From Microbispora sp. ZYX-F-249 (lineage in GTDB: Bacteria; Actinomycetota; Actinomycetes; Streptosporangiales; Streptosporangiaceae), in NCBI RefSeq assembly GCF_039649665.1, contig NZ_JBDJAW010000046.1, positions 1 to 57,754 on the forward strand: 57,754 nt of DNA, read 5' to 3'. This document shows positions 7,894 to 16,342 of this stretch, one piece after another. Each line of letters starts with the position of its first letter. The stretch's first letter is position 1. Made by a program: the position numbers and the translations under genes. The notes beneath the pieces are model-generated. The model was given only the letters and a program-made list of their open reading frames with translations, made no database searches and had not been told where the DNA came from.

Positions 7894-8547
7894 CTAACCG
7901 GATCGGCGCCACCGCCACTCCAGCTCGCCCGGCGCGGGCGGCGGCCCGGGCAACGGACCCGCGCCGTCTGCGGCCAGGCCGGCGAGCAGCATCGCCAGGC
8001 AGCGCCGCCGCAGCTCCCCGGTCCGGCCGGGGTCGGGCACACGGACGGCGGCGCAGCTCTCGAGCACCAGCCCCATGTCCTCGGCGACCACGTCGCGGCG
8101 CAGCCGTCCGGCCGCGTGGGCCCGCTCCACCAGCCGGTCCATCAGCACGCCGGCCCGCTGCGCGTCGCGCCGCATCTCCTCGGTCGGCGTGAAGGTCCCG
8201 GCGAGGTGGACGGTGAGGGAGTGCACGTCGGCGTCGACGATCCGGGTGAGGAAACCGGTGAGGGCCGTCCAGGCGTCCGGCTCGGTCTCGGCGGCCTCCG
8301 CCTCCTCGATCCAGTGGCGCAGCCCGTCGTGGCACAGCTTCCGCAGCAGGTCCTCCTTGCCGGGATATCTCCGGTAGAGCGCGCTCATTCCCACCCCGGC
8401 CCGCTCGGCCACGGCGGCGACCGGGGCCTTGGGGTCGGCGAGGAAGACCTCTCTGGCGGCGTCGAGGATGGCCGCGTCATTACGCGCCGCCCGCCCCCGC
8501 CGCCCGGCGAGGCCGGCGGCGCCGTTGTCGTCTGTCCGCTGTGGCAT
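7894..8547 (-). CDS. TetR-family transcriptional regulator
   Basis: A 217-residue protein with an N-terminal TetR helix-turn-helix: RNDAAILDAAREVFL, then VAAVAERAGVGMSALYRRYPGKEDLL. The rest is an alpha-helical ligand domain with a Pro-rich end. ATG 8547 (MPQRTDDNGAAG) was chosen because the DNA-binding domain follows directly; the longer frame upstream runs antisense to the next gene. It is divergent from the DinB-like gene at 8645, and the 97-bp gap contains two copies of a GGAACRGAACATTCC repeat. It probably represses itself and that neighbour. The ligand is unknown. Confidence 0.9.
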   Translation of the reverse strand: MPQRTDDNGAAGLAGRRGRAARNDAAILDAAREVFLADPKAPVAAVAERAGVGMSALYRRYPGKEDLLRKLCHDGLRHWIEEAEAAETEPDAWTALTGFLTRIVDADVHSLTVHLAGTFTPTEEMRRDAQRAGVLMDRLVERAHAAGRLRRDVVAEDMGLVLESCAAVRVPDPGRTGELRRRCLAMLLAGLAADGAGPLPGPPPAPGELEWRWRRSG

Positions 8548-8564
8548 GCCCACACGGTAGCAGT

Positions 8565-8617
8565 GGAACAGAACATTCCGTTCTGATAGAGTGGTCAGTA
8601 ACGGAACGGAACATTCC
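8565..8617. promoter_or_regulatory. Putative TetR operator pair
   Basis: GGAACAGAACATTCC (8565-8579) and GGAACGGAACATTCC (8603-8617) are direct repeats 38 bp apart, each partly self-complementary. They fill the gap between the divergent TetR and DinB-like genes, where autoregulating TetR proteins bind. Confidence 0.55.
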
Positions 8618-8644
8618 ACTCCGGATTTGACGAAAGGGCACCTG

Positions 8645-9244
8645 ATGAGCGAGACCATGACGGCGAGCTGGCGGACCCTGCTGGCCGAGTCCCACGACGC
8701 GCTGCGCGGGGCGATCACCGGCGTCACCCCCGGGGGCTGGGACGCCCCGACGCCCTGCGAGAAGTGGTCGGTCACCCAGGTGCTGCAGCACGCGGCCGGC
8801 GACCAGATCGCGTACGCCGCGGCGATCACAGGTGGGCCGTGGCCGTCCGAGGACCCGTTCTCCCCCTCCGGCCACGTCGACGGCGACCCCGTGGCGTACC
8901 TCGCCGCGGCGCTGGACGCCTCGGCCGGCGCCTGGGCGACCGTCGACGACCGGGCCGAGCAGGTGCCGGTGCCGCTGCCGCAGGGCCCCATGCCCGCCTG
9001 GCTCGCGGCCGGCGCGTGCGCGCTCGACGCCGCCGTCCACGCCTGGGACATCGCGACGGCCACCGGGCAGCCCTCGCCGCTCACGCCCGCGATGGCCCGG
9101 CCGCTGATGGAGGTCGCCACCCGGATCGTCGAGCCGCTGCGCGCCTACGGCGCGTACGCCGCGGCCCTCGATGCGGGCGACGACGCCGATGACGTGGTCA
9201 TGCTTCTCGCCTATCTCGGCCGCCGGCCGGTCCGCGCGTCCTGA
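8645..9244 (+). CDS. TIGR03086-type DinB-like metal-binding protein
   Basis: A 199-residue protein of the DinB/mycothiol-dependent maleylpyruvate isomerase N-terminal fold. It has the typical WDAPTPCEKWSVTQVLQHAAGDQ block, with the first metal-ligand His, and ALDAAVHAWDIATATG with the second His, followed by a helix ending MEVATRIVEPL. ATG 8645 has AAAGGG 9 nt upstream. Members of this family in mycothiol-producing actinobacteria are often thiol transferases, but this one's substrate is unknown. It is probably controlled by the divergent TetR gene. Confidence 0.82.
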   Translation: MSETMTASWRTLLAESHDALRGAITGVTPGGWDAPTPCEKWSVTQVLQHAAGDQIAYAAAITGGPWPSEDPFSPSGHVDGDPVAYLAAALDASAGAWATVDDRAEQVPVPLPQGPMPAWLAAGACALDAAVHAWDIATATGQPSPLTPAMARPLMEVATRIVEPLRAYGAYAAALDAGDDADDVVMLLAYLGRRPVRAS

Positions 9245-9284
9245 TCCGCGCTTTCTGATCCGCGCTTTTCGGCGGCGGCACACG

Positions 9285-9310
9285 CCCCGGGCCCGGGAAC
9301 GGGCCCGGGG
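9285..9310. terminator. Bidirectional hairpin between convergent genes
   Basis: CCCCGGGCCCG (9285-9295) and CGGGCCCGGGG (9300-9310) form a perfect 11-bp stem capped by the tetraloop GGAA. It lies between two convergent genes. There is no U-tract, so it is a GC-hairpin terminator at best. Confidence 0.55.
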
Positions 9311-9317
9311 GCGGACC

Positions 9318-10022
9318 TCATCGCCGCAGGCGAGCCCAGCGCAGCCCGAAGACGATCGCGGCGAGCAGCGGCCAGAGCATCCACCCGTAGAGACCGGCGA
9401 GCCACGCCGTGTCGAACACCGCCGACGGCACGACCACGCCGACGACGCTGACCAGGCCCGTCACGGCGAGCACGACGCCGAGCCAGCACAGCCAGCGCAT
9501 GACGATCCCGCCCCGCAGCGCCGCGACCGAGAACGCCCCCATCAGCAGCGACTGGACGACCACGGCGACCTCTCCGAGCATCTGGCCGAACCAGGACAAG
9601 GAGTGCCACGTCAGCACCGTGGCATCGCCGGTCGCGGGCAAGTCCGGCAGCACCCAGAGCAGCGTGATTCCCGTGACGACGGCGTTGACGGCAGCGAGCA
9701 GGCCGCCGCTGACCAGGACCACTCCGGCCAGCGGCGAACCGGGGACGGACGCGCGGGCCAGCCGGGCCAGCGCGGCCGTCAGCACGATCAGCGCGACGAC
9801 GGCCAGCACCCCCGCGAAGGCGTTGACCCGCAGGGTCGTCGTCGACTCGGCCGCCCACGCGCGTACGGCCGCCGCGTCCGCCTTGCCGGCCTGCGGGGAC
9901 TCGGGCGCCCAGGTGCCGAACATCACCACGAAGAGGGCGAGCGCGGCGATCGCCGCGGTGCCGAGCGCGGGCCGTACGACGGCGGGCGCGTCCTCGGCCG
10001 TTCCTGCGTTGACGGTGGACAT
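9318..10022 (-). CDS. Six-helix membrane protein of unknown function
   Basis: A 234-residue protein with about six hydrophobic segments (around 22-38, 68-88, 98-120, 143-165, 172-195 and 203-225). A polar loop WAPESPQAGKADAAAVRAWAAESTTTLR follows the first helix. I do not recognise a family; the spacing resembles small actinobacterial DUF4386-like membrane proteins. It is divergent from the sensor kinase at 10211, with a 188-bp gap and no obvious operator, so a link to that two-component system is only positional. ATG start. Confidence 0.75.
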   Translation of the reverse strand: MSTVNAGTAEDAPAVVRPALGTAAIAALALFVVMFGTWAPESPQAGKADAAAVRAWAAESTTTLRVNAFAGVLAVVALIVLTAALARLARASVPGSPLAGVVLVSGGLLAAVNAVVTGITLLWVLPDLPATGDATVLTWHSLSWFGQMLGEVAVVVQSLLMGAFSVAALRGGIVMRWLCWLGVVLAVTGLVSVVGVVVPSAVFDTAWLAGLYGWMLWPLLAAIVFGLRWARLRR

Positions 10023-10210
10023 CTCTCCTCCAGATCACGTGGACTCCCACTGACGCACCCGACCTTCGGCCGCCCGCCGCCCCGGCGGCCACCGGCGGAC
10101 GTCCTCCCCGATCCCGTGGTCGCGCCCGTGCGGGGACGGGACGGACGTCCCGGGACGGCAGGACACGCGCGGCGTTATGGTTTCCCGGTCGCGAACGCTG
10201 GGAGAAGAAC

Positions 10211-12205
10211 GTGGTGACCCGTCTGTCGCGCCCGGCCGCCGGAGGCCTGCTCGGCGCGTCGGCCGTCCTGTTCGCCGCGACGGCGTGGGGCGCGGCGTTC
10301 GTCACCGGGGTGACCGCTCCGGCCGCCTCCGACATCGTGTGGTTCGCCGGGTTCCTCGCCTTCCCGCTGGTCGGCGCGCTCATCGCCTGGCACCGTCCGG
10401 GCAATCCCGTCGGCTGGTTCTTCCTGGCCGTGGGAGTGCTGCAGTTCGGCGCGGCCGTCGTGGACGGGCTGGCCCAGCACGCCGTCGCGACGGACCCGGC
10501 CTCCGTGCTGGGCCCGCTGCTGGTGCTGGTGCAGAACGCGCTGTTCGCCGTGGCCTGGGTGACCGCCACGACCTATCCCCTGCTGCTCTATCCCGACGGG
10601 CGCCCGCCGACGCCCCGGTGGCGGTGGGCGCTGCACGCCACGACGGCCGCCCTGGTGGTCCTCATCGCCTCGATCGCCGTCACCCCGGGACGGATCAGCG
10701 AGGACGACCCCGCAGTCAACCCCCTCGGCGTACCGCGGCTGGGGCCGGTCGCGCCCGCGGTCACGACCGGCATGCTCGTCGTCCTGCTCGGGCTGACCCT
10801 GACCGCGACGGCGTCGATCATCGTGCGCTGGAGCCGGGCCGACGGCGCGGGCCGCGAACGCCTGGCGTGGCTGGCGCTGGCCGCCGTCGTGGTCATCGCC
10901 GGCATCGTGGCGCAGCCGCTGACGGACGCGTGGACGCCGGACTGGTTCGGCGCGATCCTGGAGAGCCTCACGGTGGCCGCGATGCCCGTCGCGACCGGGG
11001 TCGCGATCCTGCGCACCGATCTGTTCGACATCGCGGCCGTGCTGGACCGCGCCATCGTCTACGCGGCGCTCACCGCGATCGTGGTCGTGACCTACCTGGC
11101 CTGCCTCGCCGTGACGTCCACGATCCTCGCCCCCGATCCGAGCCGCGGCTCCGCGCTGCTCGCGACGGCAGTCGTCGCGGTCTCGCTGAGTCCGGTGAAG
11201 GAGCGGCTGCTGCGCGGGGTCGACCGGCTGCTGTTCGGCGATCGCGGTCATCCGTACGAGGTGCTGACCGGGCTGGCGGAACGGCTGTCCCGGATCGACG
11301 TGCTGGAGGAGCTGCTGCGCACGGTCACCGAGACGCTCACCACCATGCTGCGCCTGCCGCAGGCGCGGGTCGTGACAGGCCGTGACGTCCCCGCCCCGCC
11401 CGGCATGCTCGCGTTTCCCCTGGTCGCCCACGGCCGTCAGGAGGGAACGCTGCTGGTCGGCCGCCGCTCCGGGCAGAGCAGGTTCGACGCCCGGGAGCAG
11501 GAGCTGCTCGCCGACCTCGCCGGCCAGATCGCCGTCGCGATCCGGGCGGCGCGCCTGTCGGAGGACCTGCGCGAGTCGCGGGAACGCATCGTCCGGGCAC
11601 GCGAGGAGGAACGGCTGCGCGTCCGCAGAGATCTGCACGACGGCCTGGGACCGCTGCTGGCCGCGGCCAGCCTGCAGATCGACGTGCTCGCCGACCGGGT
11701 GGGGGACGCCGACACGGCCCACCTGGTCGCGAAGATCAAAGCGTTGATCAGCCGGTCCGTGACCGACGTACGGCAGGTCGTGCACGGGCTGCGCCCGCCC
11801 GCCCTCGACGATCTGGGTCTCGCGGGCGTCGTGCGGGAACACGCCGCGGCGCTGCGTGCGGCGGGTCTGCGCGTAGAGGTGCGCTGTCCCGGCGACCTGG
11901 CCGTGCCCAGCGCGGCCGTGGAGGTCGCGGCCTACCGGATCGTGACCGAGGCGATGACCAACGTCGTACGGCACGCCGGGGCCGCGAGCTGCACCGTCAC
12001 CCTCATGCCGGAGGACCCGTGGCTGCGGGTCGAGGTGGCGGACGACGGGATCGGGGTCGCGTCGCCGCACCGGGACGGCGTCGGCCTGGCCTCCATGCGC
12101 GAACGCGCCGACGAGCTCGGGGGCACGCTCACGATCGGGCCCGGCCCCGGCGGAGGGACACGCGTGACCGCTCTGCTCCCCCTGCACGGCTCTGGGAGGA
12201 TCTGA
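10211..12205 (+). CDS. NarL-type sensor histidine kinase
   Basis: A 664-residue membrane sensor kinase. The N-terminal half has roughly seven to nine hydrophobic segments (residues 10-310), with motifs such as WHRPGNPVGWFFLAVG common to actinobacterial integral-membrane kinases. A weak GAF-like part follows (about 350-455). The dimerisation/phosphoacceptor domain is HisKA_3 type, EEERLRVRRDLHDGLGPLLA, and the HATPase has TEAMTNVVRHAGA and GIGVASPHRDGVGLASMRERADELGG. GTG 10211 has GGAGAAG upstream. The response regulator gene starts 2 bp after its stop, so the pair is one operon. The signal is unknown. Confidence 0.93.
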   Translation: MVTRLSRPAAGGLLGASAVLFAATAWGAAFVTGVTAPAASDIVWFAGFLAFPLVGALIAWHRPGNPVGWFFLAVGVLQFGAAVVDGLAQHAVATDPASVLGPLLVLVQNALFAVAWVTATTYPLLLYPDGRPPTPRWRWALHATTAALVVLIASIAVTPGRISEDDPAVNPLGVPRLGPVAPAVTTGMLVVLLGLTLTATASIIVRWSRADGAGRERLAWLALAAVVVIAGIVAQPLTDAWTPDWFGAILESLTVAAMPVATGVAILRTDLFDIAAVLDRAIVYAALTAIVVVTYLACLAVTSTILAPDPSRGSALLATAVVAVSLSPVKERLLRGVDRLLFGDRGHPYEVLTGLAERLSRIDVLEELLRTVTETLTTMLRLPQARVVTGRDVPAPPGMLAFPLVAHGRQEGTLLVGRRSGQSRFDAREQELLADLAGQIAVAIRAARLSEDLRESRERIVRAREEERLRVRRDLHDGLGPLLAAASLQIDVLADRVGDADTAHLVAKIKALISRSVTDVRQVVHGLRPPALDDLGLAGVVREHAAALRAAGLRVEVRCPGDLAVPSAAVEVAAYRIVTEAMTNVVRHAGAASCTVTLMPEDPWLRVEVADDGIGVASPHRDGVGLASMRERADELGGTLTIGPGPGGGTRVTALLPLHGSGRI

Positions 12206-12207
12206 CC

Positions 12208-12900
12208 ATGACCACGCCGGTACGGGTCCTGCTCGTCGACGACCATCCGATCTTCCTCGACGGCCTGCGGACGGCCCTCACCGGACTGCCCGAGATCGAG
12301 GTCGTGGACTGCGCCGGCGACGGGCTCGCGGCGCTTACTGCGGTCGCGCGGTCACGGCCCGACGTGGTGCTGATGGACCTGACGATGCCCGGCATGAGCG
12401 GCGTCGAGGCCACCCGCCGGATCACCGCGCGCGACGACGGGCCGGCCGTGCTCGTGCTGACCATGCACGCCGACGACGACTCCGTCTACGCCGCCATCCG
12501 GGCCGGCGCCTCCGGATATCTGCTCAAGGGCTCCGACCGGGCCGACGTGGTGCGTGCCGTACTGGCGGTCGCGGCGGGCGAGGCGGTCTTCGGCCCGGAG
12601 ATCGCCCAGCGGGTGCTGCGGTCGTTCGCGGAGGGCCCGCGCGGCGCCTCCCCGCGGCCGTTCCCCGAGCTGACCTCGCGTGAGCTGGAGATCCTCGACC
12701 TCGTGGCGACCGGGCTCGGCAACCAGGCCATCGCCCGCAGGCTCTCGATCAGCCCGAAGACCGTGCGCAACAGCGTTTCGACCATCCTCGGCAAGCTGCA
12801 CGCCGCCGACCGGGGTGAGGCCGTCGCCCGGGCTCGGGCCCACGGACTCGGACAGGCCGCGCGGGGCACGGGCGCGCACGACCCCCACCGCGCGGTCTAG
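12208..12900 (+). CDS. NarL/LuxR-family response regulator
   Basis: A 230-residue partner of the upstream kinase. The receiver domain starts MTTPVRVLLVDDHPIFLDGL, with the acidic pair DD, the phospho-acceptor Asp in DVVLMDLTMPGMSG, and Lys in GYLLKGSDRADV. The C-terminal LuxR helix-turn-helix is LTSRELEILDLVATGLGNQAIARRL, then SPKTVRNSVSTILGKL. ATG 12208 has GGGAGGA 9 nt upstream, overlapping the end of the kinase gene. Residues after the HTH are a short unstructured tail. The target regulon is not visible. Confidence 0.94.
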   Translation: MTTPVRVLLVDDHPIFLDGLRTALTGLPEIEVVDCAGDGLAALTAVARSRPDVVLMDLTMPGMSGVEATRRITARDDGPAVLVLTMHADDDSVYAAIRAGASGYLLKGSDRADVVRAVLAVAAGEAVFGPEIAQRVLRSFAEGPRGASPRPFPELTSRELEILDLVATGLGNQAIARRLSISPKTVRNSVSTILGKLHAADRGEAVARARAHGLGQAARGTGAHDPHRAV

Positions 12901-12962
12901 GAAATCCGCACCCCCTGGGGATCCGCACGCTCCGGTCCCACGGCCGGGGAGATCCGTACGGT

Positions 12963-13814
12963 CTAGGCGATCACGGCCCGCTGCTCGGCGATGCGGGCGA
13001 AGTCCTCGATTCGCAGCTGCTCCCCGCGCGCCGATGGGTCGATCCCCGCTCCGACCAGCGCCTTCTCGGCGGCGGCCGGCGTGCCGGCCCAGGAGGCGAG
13101 CGCGGCGCGCAGCGTCTTGCGGCGCTGCGCGAAGGCCGCGTCGACGGCGGCGAAGACCTCCTGGCGGGTCGCCGTCGTCGCCGGCGGCTCCCGTCGTACG
13201 AGCGAGACGAGTCCGGAGTCGACGTTCGGCGCGGGCCAGAAGACGTTGCGCCCGACCGGCCCGGCCCGGCGCACGTCGGCGTACCAGGCCGCCTTCACCG
13301 AGGGAACCCCGTAGATGCGCGATCCCGGCGACGCGGCGAGCCGGTCGGCGACCTCCGACTGCACCATCACCAGCCCGCGCCGCAGCGACGGCAGCACCTC
13401 GAGCAGGTGCAGCACGACCGGCACGGACACGTTGTACGGCAGGTTGGCCACGAGCGCGGTCGGCTCGGCCCCGAGGTCGGCGGGCCCGACCTTGAGCGCG
13501 TCGGCGTGCACCACCTTCAACCGGCCGGCCACATCGGGGGCCCGTTGCGCGACGGTCAGCGGCAACTGCTCCGCCAGCACCGGGTCGATCTCCACGGCGA
13601 CGACCTCGGCGACCTCCGGGAGCAGGGCGAGGGTGAGCGAGCCGAGCCCCGGCCCGACCTCGATCGCCACGTCTTCCGGGGTGACCTCGGCGAGCCGGAC
13701 GATCCGGCGGACGGTGCCGCCGTCGATCACGAAGTTCTGCCCCAGCTTCTTCGTCGGCCGGAGGTTCAGCTTCTCCGCCAGCACACGCACTTCGACCGGC
13801 CCGAGCAGACTCAT
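12963..13814 (-). CDS. rsmA: 16S rRNA (adenine1518/1519-N6)-dimethyltransferase
   Basis: RsmA (KsgA) dimethylates two adjacent adenines in helix 45 of 16S rRNA using S-adenosylmethionine. The 283-residue protein has PTKKLGQNFVID, the SAM motif VAIEVGPGLGSLTLALL, and the catalytic NLPYNVSVPV motif (N-x-P-Y). The ATG at 13814 (MSLLGPVEVRV) is the likely start; ATG 13832 is an alternative that would leave only 8 bp after the tatD stop. Neither has an ideally spaced ribosome-binding site, so coupling to tatD translation is plausible. It is the last gene of metG-tatD-rsmA. rpfB, present between tatD and rsmA in mycobacteria, is missing. Confidence 0.95.
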   Translation of the reverse strand: MSLLGPVEVRVLAEKLNLRPTKKLGQNFVIDGGTVRRIVRLAEVTPEDVAIEVGPGLGSLTLALLPEVAEVVAVEIDPVLAEQLPLTVAQRAPDVAGRLKVVHADALKVGPADLGAEPTALVANLPYNVSVPVVLHLLEVLPSLRRGLVMVQSEVADRLAASPGSRIYGVPSVKAAWYADVRRAGPVGRNVFWPAPNVDSGLVSLVRREPPATTATRQEVFAAVDAAFAQRRKTLRAALASWAGTPAAAEKALVGAGIDPSARGEQLRIEDFARIAEQRAVIA

Positions 13815-13840
13815 GCCTCCAGTGTGGGGCATCGGCGCGA

Positions 13841-14698
13841 CTACCAGGCGCCGAAGACGGTCTCGCCGTTGGCCGTGATCCGGGCGGCGAGGTCGGCGAC
13901 GTCCATGCCCTTGACGTCCGCGAGGCAGCGCAGCGTGAGGGGGATCAGGTAGGGCGCGTTGGGCTTGCCCCGGTGCGGCGTCGGCGGCAGGTAGGGCGCG
14001 TCGGTCTCGACCAGCATCAGCTCGGGCGGGGCCACCACCGCCGCCTCCCGCAGATATCCGGCGTTCTTGTACGTCACCGGGCCGGAGAACGACATGAAGT
14101 AACCGGCGTCCACGCACCGCTTGGCCATCTCGGCGTCGCCGGAGAAGCTGTGGAAGACCACCACGTCGGGGGCGCCCTGGTCGGCGAGCACGGCGAGCAC
14201 GTCGTCGTGCGCGTCACGGTCGTGGATGACCAGCGCCCTGCCGGTCCGCTTGGCGATCTCGATGTGCGCGCGGAAGCTCGCGTGCTGGTCGTCCTTCGAC
14301 GCCCAGTCGCGGAAGTAGTCGAGACCGGTCTCCCCCACCGCCCGCACGTGCGGCAGCCGCGCGAGGTCCTCGATCTCGGCGAGCACCTCGGGTGTCGCGG
14401 CGTGCGCCTCGTTCGGGTGGATGGCCACCGCCGCGTAGACGTCCCGGTGCTCCCCGGCCACCGCGGCGTTCCACCGCGAGGACGGCAGGTCGTAACCGAC
14501 CGTCACCAGGCGCGTCACGCCGACCGACTTCGCCTCGGCGAGGATCGACTCGACGCTCGCCCCGGCGGCCTGGGCCGCCAGCGCGACCGGGTCGCCCGAG
14601 GACGCCTGCCGGTTGCCGACCATGATGTCCAGGTGGCAGTGGCTGTCGAACACCTCACCCGGCAACGCCTCGGGCTTCACGGGACGCTCGCGCGACAT
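13841..14698 (-). CDS. tatD: TatD-family metal-dependent DNase
   Basis: A 285-residue TIM-barrel hydrolase. Metal ligands are visible in order: DSHCHLD near the N terminus, GETGLDYFRD (Glu), VIHDRDAHDD (His), FHSFSGD (His) and VETDAPYLPPTPHRGKPN (Asp). The last is the family signature. TatD enzymes are 3'-5' exonucleases on DNA, or related hydrolases in DNA repair. Its ATG lies 2 bp after the metG stop (TGACCATG), which indicates translational coupling. Confidence 0.93.
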   Translation of the reverse strand: MSRERPVKPEALPGEVFDSHCHLDIMVGNRQASSGDPVALAAQAAGASVESILAEAKSVGVTRLVTVGYDLPSSRWNAAVAGEHRDVYAAVAIHPNEAHAATPEVLAEIEDLARLPHVRAVGETGLDYFRDWASKDDQHASFRAHIEIAKRTGRALVIHDRDAHDDVLAVLADQGAPDVVVFHSFSGDAEMAKRCVDAGYFMSFSGPVTYKNAGYLREAAVVAPPELMLVETDAPYLPPTPHRGKPNAPYLIPLTLRCLADVKGMDVADLAARITANGETVFGAW

Positions 14699-14700
14699 GG

Positions 14701-16287
14701 TCAGGCGTTCTCGAGGCGTGGGAAGAGGATCTCGCCCTTGACGACCTGGGCGCCGGCGGGCAGCTTGCCCCAGGTGGCGACGTCGGCGATCCGCTGGTCC
14801 GCGAGCGCGCCGAGGTGCGGCTCCGCACCGAGGGAGGCCCACAGCTTCTCGCCGGTGGCGGGCATGATCGGGTGCAGCAGCACCGCGATCGCGCGCAGCG
14901 ACTCGGCCGCCGTGTAGAGGATCGTCGCGAGGCGCGCCTGACCCTCCGGCGAGTCGTCCTTGGCCACCTTCCACGGCGCCTGGTCGCTCAGGTAGCCGTT
15001 GACCTGCTTGACGAAGTCGAAGACGGCGCCGATGCCGCCGGCGAAATCGAGGTTGTCGCCGATCAGGGTGTCCGCCTGGGCCGCCGCCGCGGCGAGGCCG
15101 TCCGCGACCGCCTGCTCGGCCGGACCCGCGTCCTTGGCCTCCGGCAGCACACCGTCGAAGTACTTGCCGATCATCGCCGCGACCCGGGAGGCCAGGTTGC
15201 CGAAGTCGTTGGCGAGTTCGGAGGTGTAGCGGGCGGAGAAGTCCTCCCAGGAGAACGAGCCGTCCTGGCCGAACGGAATCGCCCGCAGGAAGTAGTAGCG
15301 GTAGGCGTCCACGCCGAAGTGGCTCGTCAGGTCGCGCGGCGAGATGCCGGTGAGGTTGGACTTGCTCATCTTCTCGCCGCCGACCATGAGCCAGCCGTTG
15401 GCGAAGACCTTGCGCGGCAGCGGCAGGTCGTTCGCCATCAGCATGGCCGGCCAGATCGCCGCGTGGAACCGGAGGATGTCCTTGCCGACCAGGTGGACGT
15501 TCGCCGGCCAGGTGGCGTCGAACTTCGCCTGGTCCGAGCCGTACCCGACGGCCGTGGCGTAGTTGAGCAGCGCGTCGATCCACACGTAGATGACGTGCTT
15601 GGGGTCCCAGGGGATCGGGACGCCCCAGTCGAACGTCGAGCGGGAGATCGACAGGTCCTGCAGGCCCTGCTTCACCAGCTGCACGATCTCGTTGCGCGCC
15701 GAGGCGGGCTGGATGAAGTCCGGGTTCTGCTCGTAGTGCTCCAGCAGGCGCGGGCCGTACGCGGAGAGCCTGAAGAAGTAGTTCTCCTCCTTCAGCCACT
15801 CGACCGGGCGCTTGTGGATCGGGCACAGGTCGCCCTCGAGCAGGTCGCCGGGCGACTTGTACTCCTCGCACCCCACGCAGTAGGGGCCCTCGTACTCGCC
15901 CTTGTAGATCTCGCCCTTGTCGTACAGGTCCTGCACGAACTCCTGGACGCGGTCGGTGTGGCGCGGCTCGGTGGTGCGGATGAAGTCGTCGTTGGCGATC
16001 TGCAGATGCTCCCAGAGCGGCTTCCAGGAGTCCTCGACGAGCTTGTCGCACCACTCCTGGGGCGTCACGCCGTTCGCCTCGGCCGTACGCATGATCTTCT
16101 GACCGTGCTCGTCCGTGCCGGTGAGGTACCACACCTTCTCGCCCCGCTGGCGGTGCCAGCGGGTGAGCACGTCGCCCGCGACGGTCGTGTAGGCGTGGCC
16201 CAGGTGCGGGGCGTCGTTGACGTAGTAGATCGGCGTCGTCACGTAGAACGCCGACTCCCCGGATGCAGTCGTTCCTGTAGCCGCCAT
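14701..16287 (-). CDS. metG: Methionyl-tRNA synthetase
   Basis: A 528-residue class I aminoacyl-tRNA synthetase that charges tRNA-Met. It has the HIGH box as PHLGHAYTT, the KMSKS box as GEKMSKSNLTG, and the connective-peptide zinc cluster CVGCEEYKS...CPIHKRPVEW. The C terminus is the anticodon-binding helical domain; there is no C-terminal tRNA-binding EMAP domain, so it is the short monomeric form usual in actinobacteria. ATG 16287 is the first gene of the metG-tatD-rsmA group. I see no T-box leader upstream. Confidence 0.96.
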   Translation of the reverse strand: MAATGTTASGESAFYVTTPIYYVNDAPHLGHAYTTVAGDVLTRWHRQRGEKVWYLTGTDEHGQKIMRTAEANGVTPQEWCDKLVEDSWKPLWEHLQIANDDFIRTTEPRHTDRVQEFVQDLYDKGEIYKGEYEGPYCVGCEEYKSPGDLLEGDLCPIHKRPVEWLKEENYFFRLSAYGPRLLEHYEQNPDFIQPASARNEIVQLVKQGLQDLSISRSTFDWGVPIPWDPKHVIYVWIDALLNYATAVGYGSDQAKFDATWPANVHLVGKDILRFHAAIWPAMLMANDLPLPRKVFANGWLMVGGEKMSKSNLTGISPRDLTSHFGVDAYRYYFLRAIPFGQDGSFSWEDFSARYTSELANDFGNLASRVAAMIGKYFDGVLPEAKDAGPAEQAVADGLAAAAAQADTLIGDNLDFAGGIGAVFDFVKQVNGYLSDQAPWKVAKDDSPEGQARLATILYTAAESLRAIAVLLHPIMPATGEKLWASLGAEPHLGALADQRIADVATWGKLPAGAQVVKGEILFPRLENA

Positions 16288-16304
16288 GTGCGAATCCTAT
16301 CGGC

Positions 16305-16326
16305 CCCGGGGAGGTGACTCCCCGGG
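16305..16326 (-). terminator. GC hairpin after the GT2 gene
   Basis: CCCGGGGAG (16305-16313) and CTCCCCGGG (16318-16326) form a perfect 9-bp stem with a GTGA tetraloop. It sits 17 bp downstream of the GT2 stop on the minus strand and just upstream of metG, so it isolates metG from the GT2 transcript. There is no strong U-tract. Confidence 0.55.
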
Positions 16327-16342
16327 ATGAAACCGTGGTGTG

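Noticed and set aside
14699..16132. An upstream extension of the tatD frame through metG
   Set aside because: It runs in another frame of metG, is full of Arg and Gly, and tatD has a coupled ATG at 14698.
16288..16342. T-box or other leader for metG
   Set aside because: The 55-bp gap has only a terminator-like hairpin for the GT2 gene and no T-box sequence.
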